A DNA stretch of 64,000 bases from Zygaena filipendulae (Eukaryota; Arthropoda; Insecta; Lepidoptera; Zygaenidae). Within the stretch, counting starts at the first letter, position 1, and every line of letters begins with the position of its first letter. The notes below the pieces were generated by a model. That model saw nothing but the letters and a program-made list of their open reading frames with translations, made no database searches and was not told the DNA's origin. A program made the position numbers and the translations under genes. Location of the stretch: positions 434,001-498,000 of the forward strand of contig OU015678.1 of NCBI GenBank assembly GCA_907165275.2, given 5' to 3'. Below, in pieces: positions 20,876 through 32,376 of the stretch.

Positions 20876-21163
20876 TGGGTATTTTCCGGGGTACGAAAAT
20901 CAAAATTCTAATTAGTCCGTCAGTTAGAAAATGAAAAAATAATGGACACGTATTTTTTGCTTTTTCATATCGATGAAAATAAACATAGATAAAGCGCGTC
21001 GGTGTAAGGCCCGTACAAACTGCACCAGGTAGTGACGTCACGCGAAATTTGAGCTCAATGTATTGCCGTTATTTTTTGATTAAGTACGTAAAAAAAATGC
21101 GTGTCCAATATTTTTATTGATTTACACGACGGACTAAAAGAAATTTAGTCAAGTACCTAGCCA
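20876..21163 (+). mobile_element. CRE-MITE copy 8 (second in tandem)
   Basis: Only AT separates it from copy 7. It keeps GTAGTGACGTCACGCG but has lost the first CRE. It ends GTCAAGTACCTAGCCA|AT. Confidence 0.8.
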
Positions 21164-21165
21164 AT

Positions 21166-21345
21166 TCAAAATTCTATTCAGTCCGTCAGTTAGACAGTGA
21201 AAAAATAATAGACACAATTATAATATGTTTTTTGCTTCTTTAAATTATTAAAACAATACTTATAAGACGCATTAAAAGAAGTGGGATCTCGTGACGTCAT
21301 GACTACGTATAAAGTGTACAAAGGCGTCACGCGAAAAAGCGACTT
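21166..21345 (+). mobile_element. CRE-MITE copy 9 (third, truncated)
   Basis: TCAAAATTCTATTCAGTCCG, then ATAGACACAATT, CTCGTGACGTCATGACT and GGCGTCACGCGAAAAAGC, after which the copy is lost. Confidence 0.7.
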
Positions 21346-21392
21346 TGTTTTATACTATGTACCTAGTGATTCAAAACAACAGACAGGTATAT

Positions 21393-21714
21393 TATGCAAC
21401 AGCTGTTCTCCGCGATTTCACTCGTTAGTTTCGGAGTTTAAGCGAGAATTCCAGGACAAACAGTATCATAATAATTATATCCTTTTTCAGTTCCCTGGAC
21501 CACAGGTACTATATGCAACATTTCATGATTGTCGATTGAGTAGGTAGCAGTGGCGAAGGTACCATAGAAGCCGATTCCCACCGGCTTCCCTTCAGGCGCA
21601 ACATCTCTCTCCGTAATTGAGAACGTTGTCAGGGATACAATGAAGGACTTTTTATACCGGAATTCCCGCGGGAACTCCTGAACTTATCGCAGGTGAAACC
21701 GCGGGGAACAGTTA
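21393..21714. mobile_element. Helitron fragments in both orientations
   Basis: There is a minus-type piece (CAGCTGTTCTCCGCGATTTC to ATTTCATGATTGTCG, 21399-21540) and a plus-type piece (GAACGTTGTCAGGGATACAA to GCGGGGAACAGTTAA, 21620-21714). Confidence 0.55.
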
Positions 21715-21825
21715 ATAGTTTAATAAGTTGAAATTAAAGTAGATTTCCGGCTTCCCTCTCTCAATATTTCACCCTTCGCCACTGGTAGGTAGGTATCTAG
21801 ATAGTTAAGGAGTGCAAAAGTGACA

Positions 21826-21925
21826 GATTTCATTTATTTATTTATTTAAACTTTGTGCACATCGCGGTACGAAAGGCGGACTTAATGCCACAGTGGCATT
21901 CTCTGACAGTCGACCTTCAGGTAGT
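21826..21925 (-). mobile_element. LINE 3' tail
   Basis: TTTATTTATTTATTTAAACTT is followed by GTACGAAAGGCGGACTTAATG and a GCATTCTCTGACAGTCGACC segment: the reverse of a common Jockey-like LINE 3' end. Confidence 0.5.
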
Positions 21926-21989
21926 ACAGACTATCGCATCTATAATGGATCTACAGTATCAGTAACATTCAAAATACCGTTCGAAAATC

Positions 21990-22272
21990 AAGCACGAAAA
22001 AATGCGAAAGTGAGTTTGTTTTTTTTGTACCGCTTTCATACCGCAACGGCTCAACCATCATCATCATGGAACGTTACATAACTAGCTGATCCCAGCAGTT
22101 TAACCCGCGGTAATTTCAGAGTTCCCGCAGGAATCCCGGGATAAAAAGTACTCTGTGTCCTTCGCCGTATCTTTGACAACGTGTATGGAAAACTTCATGA
22201 TGATCCGTTGTGTCGTTGAAGCGTAAAGCGTAACAAACAAACACACAATCTCACTATCGAATTTATAGCGAA
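21990..22272. mobile_element. Helitron plus fragment facing a minus copy
   Basis: AATGCGAAAGTGAGTTTG (plus) lies at 21999-22016. From 22082, CTAGCTGATCCCAGCAGTTT runs as a minus copy through TTCCCGCAGGAATCCCGG to TATCGAATTTATAG. Confidence 0.6.
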
Positions 22273-22379
22273 AAGACACAGTAAGCTAGGATAACAAGCA
22301 GTAATAGCACTCATGAGCTCAAAAATGGTGGGCAAACCCGATTATCTGTTTTAAATAGTTATTATAAAATATGATGATA

Positions 22380-23120
22380 CTAAAGGTGAGTACCACAGAA
22401 AAGATAGTAGTTGCCTCAAGTCAGTTTAGTATGGGATAAGTCTCGATAGAAAAAACTTTTTTCAAAAAACTTTTTATACAAAAAGCTTTTATTTAAAAAA
22501 AGAATAAACCATGCATCGTCATCCAAATTAAACGTTGAAGATAGGGTTACCACCTTTTTTTGAAAAAAAAACTAGTATTTTTCCGAAAAAATGTGCAAAA
22601 ATATAGTACTTTTGGGAAATGCAGGGAAAAAAATTGTACAAAAATATTTTGTTATCATTATGACGTTTTGTTGCCGGGTATGCCGTTCTGCAATTCCCCG
22701 TGCTGCACTGAGGGTGCGTTGCAGACCAGTCACAGTTAGTATAAAAAAGCGTGACAGTTGAATTAGGCATAAAAATATAAGTAGTATTCTTAGTACTATA
22801 TTATTTTTCTATAATATATGTACAAGTGACTGAAATATAGTACGATACTATATTACGGGTGGCAACCTTAGTTGAAGATAATACATCAAAATTGAGTTGC
22901 AAGATTCCACCCGAACAAAGTTAATATATACATTGCAAGTTAAATAAAAGCTTTTAAATATATGAAAACCAGTGTCGCCGACTGATTGCCACACACAAAA
23001 CTTGACGCTCAAAACATTCATTAACGTGACGAAATATACTGAACGTCATTTTTGATTAAGTATTTACTTATCAAAACTCACAGTTTTGGGGAATATAGTG
23101 GAAATAGTAGATTTTACAAC
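22380..23120. repeat. Dispersed repeat related to 14250-14720, interrupted
   Basis: Shared pieces include CAGTTTAGTATGG and GATTGC(A/C)(T/A)CACACAAAAC. Here it is split by the TIR element at 22544-22870 and contains CCAAATTAAACGTTGAAGATA on either side of the break. Confidence 0.45.
22544..22870 (+). mobile_element. 327-bp TIR element with 10-bp target duplication
   Basis: GTTGAAGATA occurs at 22534-22543 and again at 22871-22880. The element starts GGGTTACCACC and ends GGTGGCAACC(TTA), giving imperfect terminal inverted repeats. The interior has TAGTAC/GTACTATA motifs. A minus ORF of 80 codons has no recognised domain. An 8-10-bp duplication would suit the hAT or MULE superfamilies (inference). 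Confidence 0.7.
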
Positions 23121-23936
23121 AAGTGCACAAAACGAACCATTTTCATCCGAGACTTTTAGCAGGCCGAGCCGAAAGCGAGGGCTTATAGTAATGCCGAGGA
23201 TAAAATAGTTTTGTGGACGAGTTATAAACTCTGCTTTTCACTTCGATTCAGAGGAAATAAAACATTTCTTTAATTAAAATTCAAAGTAAAATTAGTACAC
23301 TTTTGAAGACTGAACGAAAATGGTTTTCACGGCATAATAAGGGTCTTAAAAACTTATGTCTTAAAAACACATAAGGCAAATAAATTAAAGTAAAAATTAT
23401 AAAATAACAAATTCTATCTATGAACTTCTTATTGTTTGGCTGTATGGCTCATTTTCTTTCCCTTAATACAGATACATTTATGAGTAGATACGTTAATGCC
23501 CTTGTGCACAAAATTCGATTTTGTGCAGCCTATATCTTGCACAAACAAGCACTTTCAGAGCATGAGACCTTACTTACTGCCAGCAATAGAAGTTTTTGGA
23601 AAAGATAGATCATATTTTGCTCTCACTTCCTTTGCGAGCGTAGCCCGCCCCTCGTCCATGGCCTCTCTAGCTTGATATATGTATGTATTATTTTCTCTGC
23701 GGTCGCCAGAGTCTAAGTAGAGCATAGCAACAGCCAAGAGCCGCGTCCCCGCCCACGCATCGCCACACCGGGTCACAGTCAGACGAGAAATGTATACGAA
23801 AACCAGATATACGTACTAAAAAATGCGATGGTAACACTGTCTGCTACCTTTTCACAACTTAACTACACAACCGATCATCATGAAATTTTCATATTAGGGG
23901 TGTAGAAAAGGACATGGGATGCTTTTAATCTCGTTG
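23121..23936. other. No gene seen
   Basis: GGCCGAGCCGAAAGCGAGGGC at 23162 and the GCGAGCGTAGCCCGCCCC stretch at 23634 look like repeat segments. ORFs of 60-70 codons at 23420-23776 overlap on opposite strands and have no domain or splice context. Confidence 0.4.
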
Positions 23937-23937
23937 G

Positions 23938-24372
23938 AACTAGCTGTGCCCCACGGTTTTACCCGCGTGAGTTTCGGAATTCCCGTAGGAACTATTTTTT
24001 TCTAATGTAAAAGTAACCTAAGTTTATTTATTTATTTATTTATTGCACATCCATTAAGTAACAAAAGGTGTTGAGATAGTTAGTAAACAGTTCTTTATGG
24101 ATCCTGTTTATAGGGCACAGCACAAAACAATTCAAATTCGGAGAGAGCAAGATGTATCACATAGGTACTTTAATTAAGTACTTGTTTAAGTAGTTGGTAT
24201 TTTGAGTAGCTATTTATTTTTAAAAGTAACATTTATTAATATTAAATTAGTACAAAGTTTATACTTACTCCTTATAACATCAGTTATCTGCCAGTGAAAG
24301 TCCCGTTAAAATCGGTCCAGTCGCTTCAGAGATTAGCCGGAACAAATAGATAGACAGACAGACAAAAATTTT
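23938..24372 (-). mobile_element. Helitron (second subfamily) split by a LINE tail
   Basis: CTAGCTGTGCCCCACGGTTT at 23940 runs to GTAACCTAAG at 24025. TTTATTTATTTATTTATTTATTG then opens a foreign LINE 3' tail of about 230 bp, after which the Helitron resumes at 24264 with ACTCCTTATAACATCAGTTA and ends in CAGACAGACAAAA. Confidence 0.65.
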
Positions 24373-24439
24373 TTTTTTAAATGTAAGTACTTGCCGTATA
24401 TACTTTCATATGCATTTAGAGAAAACTTCAATCTTATTT

Positions 24440-24701
24440 ACATGTCTATAGGTGTATAGATTTCCTTCGGGAACTCAGAAATTAAGGTGAGTGAAATCAC
24501 GGGGGAGAGCTCGTCGTTACAAATGCAAATGTGAGTTTGTTTGTTTGTTACGCTTTCACGCGTTAATTACGGCTTAACCGACTGTCATGAAATTTTGCAC
24601 ACATAGTGTCAGGTACAGAAAAGCATATAGGGCACTCTTTATCGCGGAATTCTCGTGGGAACTCAGAAATTAATGCGAGTGAAACCGCAGAGCACAGCTA
24701 G
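24440..24701 (+). mobile_element. Helitron fragment plus full Helitron copy
   Basis: A 3' fragment (CTTCGGGAACTCAGAAATTA, ending GAGCTCG at 24511) is followed by a complete unit from ACAAATGCAAATGTGAG to GCAGAGCACAGCTAG at 24701. Confidence 0.7.
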
Positions 24702-25026
24702 TTATTTTGTATGTGGATAGAACCGTTGGTGTAGCAGTGAGGTGACTGAATGCTACGCCAAGCGTCACCTGACATACCTACCCTGAGTTCTGATTAACAA
24801 AAAAACTAAACAAGCAAGCTGACAGACTAACAAGCTGTGCTTAGTTTAAGACCAGGGGGCGCTGTGTGGCAATGTCCAAGCATTGTTATTATTATTGTTA
24901 TACATATACTTGGGAACAAATCAACTGTTTGTTTTTGGAAATCGTTTAAAAATAATACTAAGAAATTGAAACATTACAATAATGTTACAGAATCTAGAAG
25001 GTAATATGGCATATGGTAGAATTTGT
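24702..25026. other. Retroposon 3' end, no gene
   Basis: GGGGGCGCTGTGTGGCAATG at about 24855 recurs at 10985 and 54228, followed by TTATTATTATTG. Confidence 0.45.
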
Positions 25027-26120
25027 TTTTTAACCGACTTCCAAAAAGGAGGAGGTTATGCATTCGATTGTATGTATGTTTTTTTTTATGTATGTTCACC
25101 GATTACTCGCAGACGGTTGGACCGATTTGGAAAATTCTTTTTTGTTTGAAAGGGTTTACTTCCAATTAGGTCCCATTGCCACCAAGTCGGGATCTGATGA
25201 TGGGATCTTAGAGAAATCGAGGGAACTCTTCAAAAATTATAGGCACATCTATAGCGATTTGGGTATTTTTTATAGTACATCGCTCATTTGCTTTCGAAAA
25301 GCAAAAATTTAAGAAGTGGAACTGATGATGAAGACCACAGAGGGTCATCGGAACTACTCAACAATAATACGTATTTCACGGGTTCCAGTGGGAGTGATTG
25401 TGAAAATTGTTTTTTTTGTTTGAAAGTGGATACTTCCGAATTGGTCACATTGTCACCAAGTCAGGATCTGATGATGGGATCTTGGAGAAATTGAGGGAAC
25501 TCTTCAAAATTTATAGGCACACCTATAGCGATTTGGGTATTTTTTTATAGTAAATCGTTTATTTGCTTTCGGAAAGTAAAATTTGAAGAAGTGGAACTGA
25601 TGATGAAGACCACAGATGGTCATCGGAACTACTAAATAATAGGTATTTCGCAGATTCCGATTCGTTAACTTTAATGTTGTTTCTAAACAATTTATGTTTG
25701 TCACAATTTATATGGTGAAGTGGAACTGATGGTGATGTACCAAGAGAACTCCTCAACAATTAACGTCCCTGCGTCGGGAAAAGCAATATTTTGTAAAAGG
25801 CGATGAGCAGTTGACATCAGGCTATTGTAACATAGATAAATTACAAACCGACTCACTAAAAAGCAAGAAGTAAACAAATTTTTAACAAAAAAATTAAAAC
25901 CGACTTCCAAAAATACAAAACTAATAAACAGCTAAAAATAACAAAATACCGATTTAATCCAACAGACAAAAATACACGTAATACTATTATTGGTTTGTGC
26001 TACCACTTTTCAATTTGAAGTCGGTGACAAGCCAAATTTGGAGTAGGTAGATTGGCTAAGTCCACTCCCGCCACGAGCTCGTCGTGAGCTGAACAACCCA
26101 AGAGGGCAGACGTAAGCGGG
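25027..26120 (+). mobile_element. Relative of the 9400-10666 element, opposite orientation
   Basis: It starts TTTAACCGACTTCCAAAAAG and carries the GATGATGGGATCTTGGAGAA and TGAAGACCACAGATGG blocks in tandem. It then has the single arm ACCGACTTCCAAAAATACAA...TTGGTTTGTGCTACCAC (25895-26005). Only one arm of the palindrome is present, so it does not fold back as the other copy does. ORFs across it are repeats of the same block. Confidence 0.7.
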
Positions 26121-26179
26121 CTTGGCACCGAATAAGTGTTTCAAATTTAAAACATAACTAACTTTTTACTCCGATAAAT

Positions 26180-26405
26180 AATTAAATTTTAACAACAATA
26201 TTGGACATTAAATTTTTCTTTTTCTTACCTACTTAATAAAAAAATGCCACGGCGATACAATGATTCGAAATCTCGCGTGACGTCACGAATATGGAGTTAT
26301 GACGTCACGAGCCCCCATTTCTAAACTTTAATGGGCTTTATCTACTTAAGTATTTCTTCATTAATTTTGTAAGAGCACAAAATTCGTGTCTTATTTTTAG
26401 TGTTA
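26180..26405 (-). mobile_element. CRE-MITE copy 10 (partial)
   Basis: GGCGATACAATGATTCGAAAT, TCGCGTGACGTCACGAAT and TTATGACGTCACGAGCCCCC are followed by TTTAATGGGCTTTATC. Confidence 0.7.
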
Positions 26406-26499
26406 GAGTACATGACAGAGGTCATCCGAGGAGGACTCAGAGGACGTCCTCAGAAAGACAAACATTACAACAGACCAAAAATCCATCCTAATCTCTAAC

Positions 26500-26757
26500 A
26501 TTATGAATGAATGTGAGTTTCTTTGTTTGTTACGTTTTCAGCCCTTAACTACTTGGCCGGTGATCATGAAATTTTGCATACACATTGTCAGGGGTACAGA
26601 ACAGGACATAGGATACTTTCTATCCCGGAATTCCCGCGGGAACTCCAAAATTAACGCGGGTGAAGACGCATGAAATTTTGTATACACATCGTCAGGGGTG
26701 AGAAGGACTTATTGTAGATACTTTAATCTCGGTATTTCCGCGGGAACTTTATTCGCA
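26500..26757 (+). mobile_element. Helitron-like element, partly duplicated
   Basis: The unit runs from AATGAATGTGAGTTTC to AACGCGGGTGAAGACGC, then a second CATGAAATTTTGTATACACATC half-unit ends GTATTTCCGCGGGAACTTT. No CTAG end. A similar double arrangement occurs at 27415-27660. Confidence 0.6.
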
Positions 26758-26761
26758 ATGG

Positions 26762-26988
26762 GAATATGGACTAGTTTTGAAAATCAAAATTCTAATTTGT
26801 CCGTCAGTTAGAAAATAACAAAACAATAGACACGTATTTTTTGCTTTTTCAAATAAATTAAAATATACAGAGATAAAGCGCATTAAAGTTTAGGGTGAGG
26901 GGGTCGTGACGTCACTAACCGCTAAAACCGCCATACAAACTGTCAGAATAGTGACGTCACGCGAAGTTTCAACTCAATATCTCACGCT
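26762..26988 (+). mobile_element. CRE-MITE copy 11 (truncated)
   Basis: It starts GGACTAGTTTTGAAAATCAA and has TGACGTCACTAACCGC and TGACGTCACGCGAAG. It stops before the right end. Confidence 0.75.
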
Positions 26989-27041
26989 GAATCACTTCCT
27001 TTTGCCTAGAATAATTGACTAAGTTTAATTTTTATTTTTAT

Positions 27042-27365
27042 TTTCATTACTCATACTCGGAAAGTAGGTCTGAAGTTGCCTGAGAAGCGGGTTGAAAGTA
27101 ACACTTTTCAGCCCTAGGGAGAATCTCTTTCAACTGACAGCTAGATACTGCAGAAACTCAAGCTTTTTTTTATGTCATAGGGGCATACTTACTGGCCAGT
27201 AGCACACCTAATGGTTGATTTATGTAAAATAAAATTCACTCATTTTTTTCTTTAGCTATAATTCCTATTTTTATTTTGACTTTCCTTGCATTCGTAATGA
27301 AAAGCACAGTGTTATCCTCGGGAGAAAGACTTATTTAGTCCCGAGACGGGGTTTGGCGCCCGAGC
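27042..27365 (+). mobile_element. ~600-bp repeat, copy D (internally deleted)
   Basis: It has TCATTACTCATACTCGGAAAG at the left and GAAAAGCACAGTGTTATCC then GTCCCGAGACGGGG at the right. The middle is missing or replaced. Confidence 0.65.
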
Positions 27366-27414
27366 GTATATGCAAGCATATAGGCTTCTATAAGAGATGA
27401 ATCCAATCGACTGT

Positions 27415-27720
27415 AGTGATTCCTTACGATCACAAATGTACTCAATTTTATTTGATAGTTTGTGACGCTTTCGCGCCTTAATTACTCAACCGATCGTCAT
27501 GAAACTTTGCATACACGTTGTCAGGGGTAGAGAAGAATAGGGGGAAGAAGAATAGGATACTTTCCATCCAGGAATTCCCGCGGGAACTCCAAAATTAACG
27601 CGGATGAAGACGCATGAAATTTTGTATACTTACACGTCGTCAGGGGTGAGAAGGACTTATTGTACATATTTTTTATCATTTTATTATATTACATAAGGTA
27701 CATATTTTTTATCCCGAAAT
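27415..27720 (+). mobile_element. Helitron-like element, duplicated core
   Basis: CTCAACCGATCGTCATGAAAC, GGAATTCCCGCGGGAACTCC and AACGCGGATGAAGACGC are followed by a second ATTTTGTATAC half. It ends irregularly. Confidence 0.55.
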
Positions 27721-27837
27721 TCTGGTATCAAAAATAAACAGTTTCAAAAGCTTATAACAATAATTAAGGTATATGTGTATTTGATATCTCATCCAAACTT
27801 ATTTAGGTCAACTGTACTTATAGATTATCCGTAATTC

Positions 27838-28192
27838 TTACTATTATAAATGTGAAAACTGAAAGTGAGTTTGTTTGTTTTTTTTTTGTTAGTTTGTGTC
27901 GCTTTCACACCCTAACTATACCTACTCAACTGATCATCATGAAATTCGGCATACACGTTTTCAGGGGTACAGAGAAGGACATAGGCTACTTTTTATCCCG
28001 GAATTCTTGCGGGAACTCCGAAATTAACGCGGCTGAAGCCACGGGAAGTAACTTTATCTTCCGAGCCTTAATACTCCACTGACCATCATAAATTTTTGCT
28101 CACACATTGTCAGGGGTGCAGAGAAGGACTTAGGGTACTTTTTGTCCCGGAACTCCCGCGGGAACTCTGAAATTAATCCGGAGAAGAGCTAG
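27838..28192 (+). mobile_element. Helitron-like double unit
   Basis: ACTATTATAAATGTGAAAAC opens a unit whose 3' hairpin region (GGCTGAAGCCACGGGAAG) is followed by a second half (CCATCATAAATTTTTGCTC). It ends GAGAAGAGCTAG. Confidence 0.65.
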
Positions 28193-29527
28193 TATTATAT
28201 AACTAGTAGGCAACCACAAGCCTGCACTTGCTACACAACTTCACACACCGACTCACATTACTCTCTCAGTACTATTGCGGGTCTGCTGAAAGAAATTCCA
28301 CTCATAAGGAATAAGCATAACCCTTGTACATGATTGCTTTAATGCCAATTTGTTTCTTATTTGGTTGTCCATGTCGTAAAGTGTTAAATAAATAAATTAC
28401 TCTTCATGTTCGTTCTTTGAGGACTTCCTGTACCACATTGGCATACGTGTTATCAGAACGACCTCCCCACGACCTCCCCACGACATCCCCCACGTTGGTT
28501 TACCACGTTTTTTGGAGGTAAAATAGTGTTTGTTTTTTTTCAAAACATCGCAAAAATGAAATGCCTAGGTACATACCTACCTCTCACCTATTGTGTGAGA
28601 ATTCAGAAAAAAAAATACTACACATTTATTTTTGATCATTATTTACCTACCTATCTAATGAAAGGGCACACATTTTATAAGGTACAAAAACATAGTATTT
28701 TTCGTACCTATTATTTTATTTTGTATAGGTTATAGTACAATTGACTTAAATATAAATAGTCAAATACCTACTTTATAATATAGGCCTATCCCTACAAAAA
28801 CCCCTTTGGACACATCCCTCCACAGTCTCACAGTTCACACTCACTTTTTTAACCACTCTTTTAACCATTCTTCTCAAATGACTAAACCGTCTATGTATTT
28901 CAATCGTTATTTTAATTAGTAGTAAGTACCAATTTACCCAATCATCTTCAGTTGGATTGTTTATGTTTCATGTATCTATTTATAGCCGTATCTGTGGACC
29001 ACAAGCACCTACTATAGCAAATGTGAAAATTTTAATATTTGGATATTTGACACTTTATGGCGGGTAAAATATTAATTCTGGATTAACATAATATCTATTA
29101 TATTTGATACATAAACTACTTTATTGTTTTTTTTTTTGTTTCTAGTTTTTTTTTTTTTTATATGGTTTTGTGAGTACCTGGGGACGTGATTTTAATAAAC
29201 AAATAATTTATCATTAGTCATTCAAAATTTGTATAAAACGCAGACAGTAGGTACCTACTTATACTAATACTGGACTAAAGATTACCCCACAAAATATTTT
29301 TTACATATTTTTTATTATTCAATTTAGATATAATTTACAAATTAAAAATTCAATATTGGCCTTTTGAGTTCAGCCAACACAGCTAGCTGACTACAAAAAA
29401 ATTAAGAATGATGGGGTAATTTTTTGTGATGCCGAATAAAGATTTGTCTATGTCTAAATAAAGGAAAAATAAATAAATAAAAAAAGGTTTACAGCCCAAA
29501 ATATTGTTAAAAAAACTATTTAAATTA
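28193..29527. other. No gene seen; retroposon tail near 29425-29480
   Basis: AT-rich DNA with frequent ACCTACCTA motifs. TGATGCCGAATAAAGATTTG at 29429 with an A-rich AAATAAATAAATAAAAAAAG end marks a retroposon tail. ATTA at 29524-29527 is the target duplication of the LTR element. Confidence 0.5.
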
Positions 29528-30155
29528 TGTGAATAGTGATTTAGGTATTCTGTACTAATATATTAAATTTGATTAATATTATTATGATTCTTATGCTATG
29601 TATTGTGATTCTTAATTTAAATAATTATACCAATGTTTATTAAAGTGATTTAAATTGCATTTCCATGGCCAATTCATATTTAATAACTGGCAACATTGTG
29701 AATTCATAGACTGTAGAGTAAATAAAATGTTATTTGAGATAGCGGGAAAAACGCGCGGGAGAACATGTTTACATAATGGCAGCAACAAAGGATCGAGTCA
29801 GTGGTGCTGGTGATTTCCTAGATGGAAGACATCATAACATCGAAAGTTAAGTATTGGTAGACAGTTTTGGCTCTATTTAATGCTTGTAATAATAATTGTG
29901 ATTACTGTATTGTTCTCATAGGATATACTGTTCAAGCTTAACTTTAGCTTCAGAGATTTGATTACTTTATGCGTAACATGTTTTGAGATTCCTATTGCTT
30001 ATCTATACTGGCTTTGATTTTTATATAATTTGATACAAATTATATCAAAGAGTTTTTATTATAATTGGTAATACAGACACAAAGGAATATAGTTTTGTTA
30101 AAATCAGGCTTTGTTTTATTTGCTAGGTATCCTTACTAATGCTAATAATTTAACA
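29528..30155 (+). repeat. 5' LTR
   Basis: 628 bp. Compared by eye in ten-base blocks with 35238-35865, I found no difference. It contains AATAAA at about 29720 and a TATA-like TTTATATAATT at about 30020. A 24-codon ORF starts at 29776 (MAATKDRVSGAGDFLDG) and ends within the LTR. Confidence 0.92.
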
Positions 30156-30164
30156 TTTCAGAAG

Positions 30165-30660
30165 TGGGATTATTAAGGATTCAAGCAGCCAAAGCTTTCT
30201 CGGAGTCCTGTTAAACGAAACGACGGTCATGGATCACTTCCAGATCCTGGGCGCCATGGCGGCCTAGAGATACGCCTTCTCCACGGGCCGTGAGAAATAA
30301 AGAATCTTCACAACTGGATGATACTGGTAGGATCGCTCCATATTATAGTAACGTCTTGGTTAAACCCGTATTTTTCCCGAATTCGATTCTGAGAAATCGG
30401 AATTGCCGGTATTACAATGGCTTAATAAAATCTTGATAAGATCGAACATCTAAGGGCAATACATGGTTGGAACGATGATGGAAAAGTTATTATGTGCAGT
30501 CACGTTTGACTGGATTGGCTAAGTTGTGGCACAAGACTTTGCGTTCTTATGAATTTACATGGCATAAATAGAAACAAAAGATTTTAGAGGCATTCCCTGA
30601 CAATATCGATTACACGGGTTAATTTAGATACTCGAGATTGCTCGCTAAAACTTGTCTTAT
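30165..30660 (+). pseudogene. Decayed gag of the LTR element
   Basis: Pieces of a retrotransposon Gag-like protein are visible in three frames. A basic N-terminal part lies near 30190-30250. Then come an acidic LPVLQWLNKI segment near 30390, IHGWNDDGK near 30450, and LTGLAKLWHKTLRSYEFTW near 30510-30570 followed by an in-frame stop and ILEAFPDNIDY. The order (W-L-N-K, G-W, L-x-G-L-A-K-x-W, F-P) is that of Gag capsid-like domains of Ty3/gypsy-type elements (established family pattern, from memory). At least two frameshifts and several stops break it, so it is not functional. Confidence 0.7.
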
Positions 30661-31830
30661 TGCTTCCATCAGATATTTTTGTAAAAGGTTTTGGAGGTAG
30701 TCCAATAAAAGTATGAAGGTCAGGTGTCGATAGAATTCGTAGTAAATGGGTTTGAAGTCCTGGAGATTTTTTTCTTATAGGAATATATCAATGCTTATAA
30801 GTCTAAAAATGTGTGATTATGCGCGGGTATTCAATTACAGCATTTCTTCTTTAGTGCGCTTAGTAGCGGAGTATACTCGTGGTTATTGTGGTAGCGGTAA
30901 GTCTTTCTTAATAATTTGTAGTGGAATTACACAATATTTAACTTGATGTTAATTAATGCAGTAGTAACTCTATTTAACCATTGAGCTTTTGAAGAAAATA
31001 GATAGGTAAAGGTACTTTCTGTGAAATTATTCTGTAATCCTCCTGTAATTTAAACAATTTAATTAAACGTAATATGCATTTGTATAACACATTAAAAGGT
31101 TGCGATTCAAGTGTGGTCTCTAAGTTAGTTTTCAAATTCGAATCTTGTTTAAAACAATAGTCAGTTTTCTTTTTTGATTATATGCCAACATTCATTAATA
31201 ATACTTAAATAAATTCGTATAGAGAACAAAATCAGTTTTAGAGTATTATCATAATTTACCTTCAACGATAAGTAATATTTTACTGCTAGGTGCCTACTAT
31301 CCCCCGCGATTCAACCCGCGAAATTCCTTTACATCCGGATAAAATGTACCTACCTTATTGCCTATTTCACTTTTATCCATACCTACCTAACCTATTAAAA
31401 TATCTGTTTCCCCGCTGATTTCCCAGCGTGAATTTTGATATTTCGGCAGGAATTCTTTGTTTGGAAATGGAAAGTACGTGTCACTCCTGTGCTGTGTCAG
31501 TATCTTTTATAAAGGAATTTTAAGAATCTGTTCAGTAGTACCAGAGACTACCCACTACATCCAAACTTACAAAGTTTGCAAACTTATATAACTTTACCTC
31601 CGTATATTATCTGATAGGCGCCAATAAGGACATAAGATCCATTTTTGTTTGTTTCCTTGGTTGTTTGTAATGGATAGACTTCTTTCTTTTCTTCAACTAG
31701 AACTTGTCCATAAGGTGTCAAAGCATAGTCAGATTACATACAATTGTTCTAAATAGACTCTGAGACCGATACAATCTCGACAGACGAGTCAGGTGGATAG
31801 CATAGAAGAATTTATAGTTAATTTTGGGTT
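30661..31830. other. LTR-element interior, unrecognised
   Basis: No pol domain is seen in any frame. A 66-codon ORF at 30746-30946 has no motif. Degenerate Helitron-like patches occur at 31290-31350 (CCCGCGATTCAACCCGCG) and 31410-31460. Confidence 0.4.
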
Positions 31831-31968
31831 TGGTGCGCTCGCGATCTCCCGGTACGTTTCTGATAGTTTGGCGGTTGGGAAGCAGTCCCTTATTCATACT
31901 TTTTTTAAAAATTAATGTACCTATGTGTTGTGTCAAATAAAGTTCTTTCAATGTCAATTTAATCTAGG
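31831..31968 (+). mobile_element. LINE 3' tail inside the LTR element
   Basis: It ends TGTGTTGTGTCAAATAAAGTTC, the same terminus as 3940-3970. Confidence 0.5.
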
Positions 31969-32195
31969 TACTTGAGGGAAAAAGAATTTACTCTACCAAT
32001 TGTGAAAGGAATAACTAGCTGGTTAACTAGTTAAAGCGATTTTGATTATTGGATTTAATTACTAAGTTATGAGTGATGAATGGTATAAAAGTAATAAATG
32101 GAATAATTAAATGGATCTCTGGTATTAATGAATAAAATATTGGTAAAATGGAATTACTTGAATAATTGGATAAATTGGATAAAAAAAAAAAATGG

Positions 32196-32322
32196 TTGAA
32201 AATAAAATGGTTATAAAAAATGGAATAATAATGAATGGTTATAAATTATGGTTGAAAATAAAATGGTTATAAATAATGGAATAATAATGAATGGTTATAA
32301 ATTATGGTTGAAAATAATGGAG
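32196..32322 (+). repeat. 56-bp minisatellite, ~2.3 units
   Basis: Units begin TTGAAAATAAAATGGTTATA at 32196 and 32252 and a third partial at 32308. The AT-rich ATGGTTATAA and GGAATAATAATG words are also scattered upstream from 32040. Confidence 0.75.
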
Positions 32323-32376
32323 ATAAAGAGTGTGAAATAAATTTATTTATTTATATATATATTTATTTATTGATCA

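Noticed and set aside
30746..30946. 66-codon ORF as a retrotransposon protease or zinc-knuckle piece
   Set aside because: No CCHC knuckle and no D-S/T-G motif can be read.
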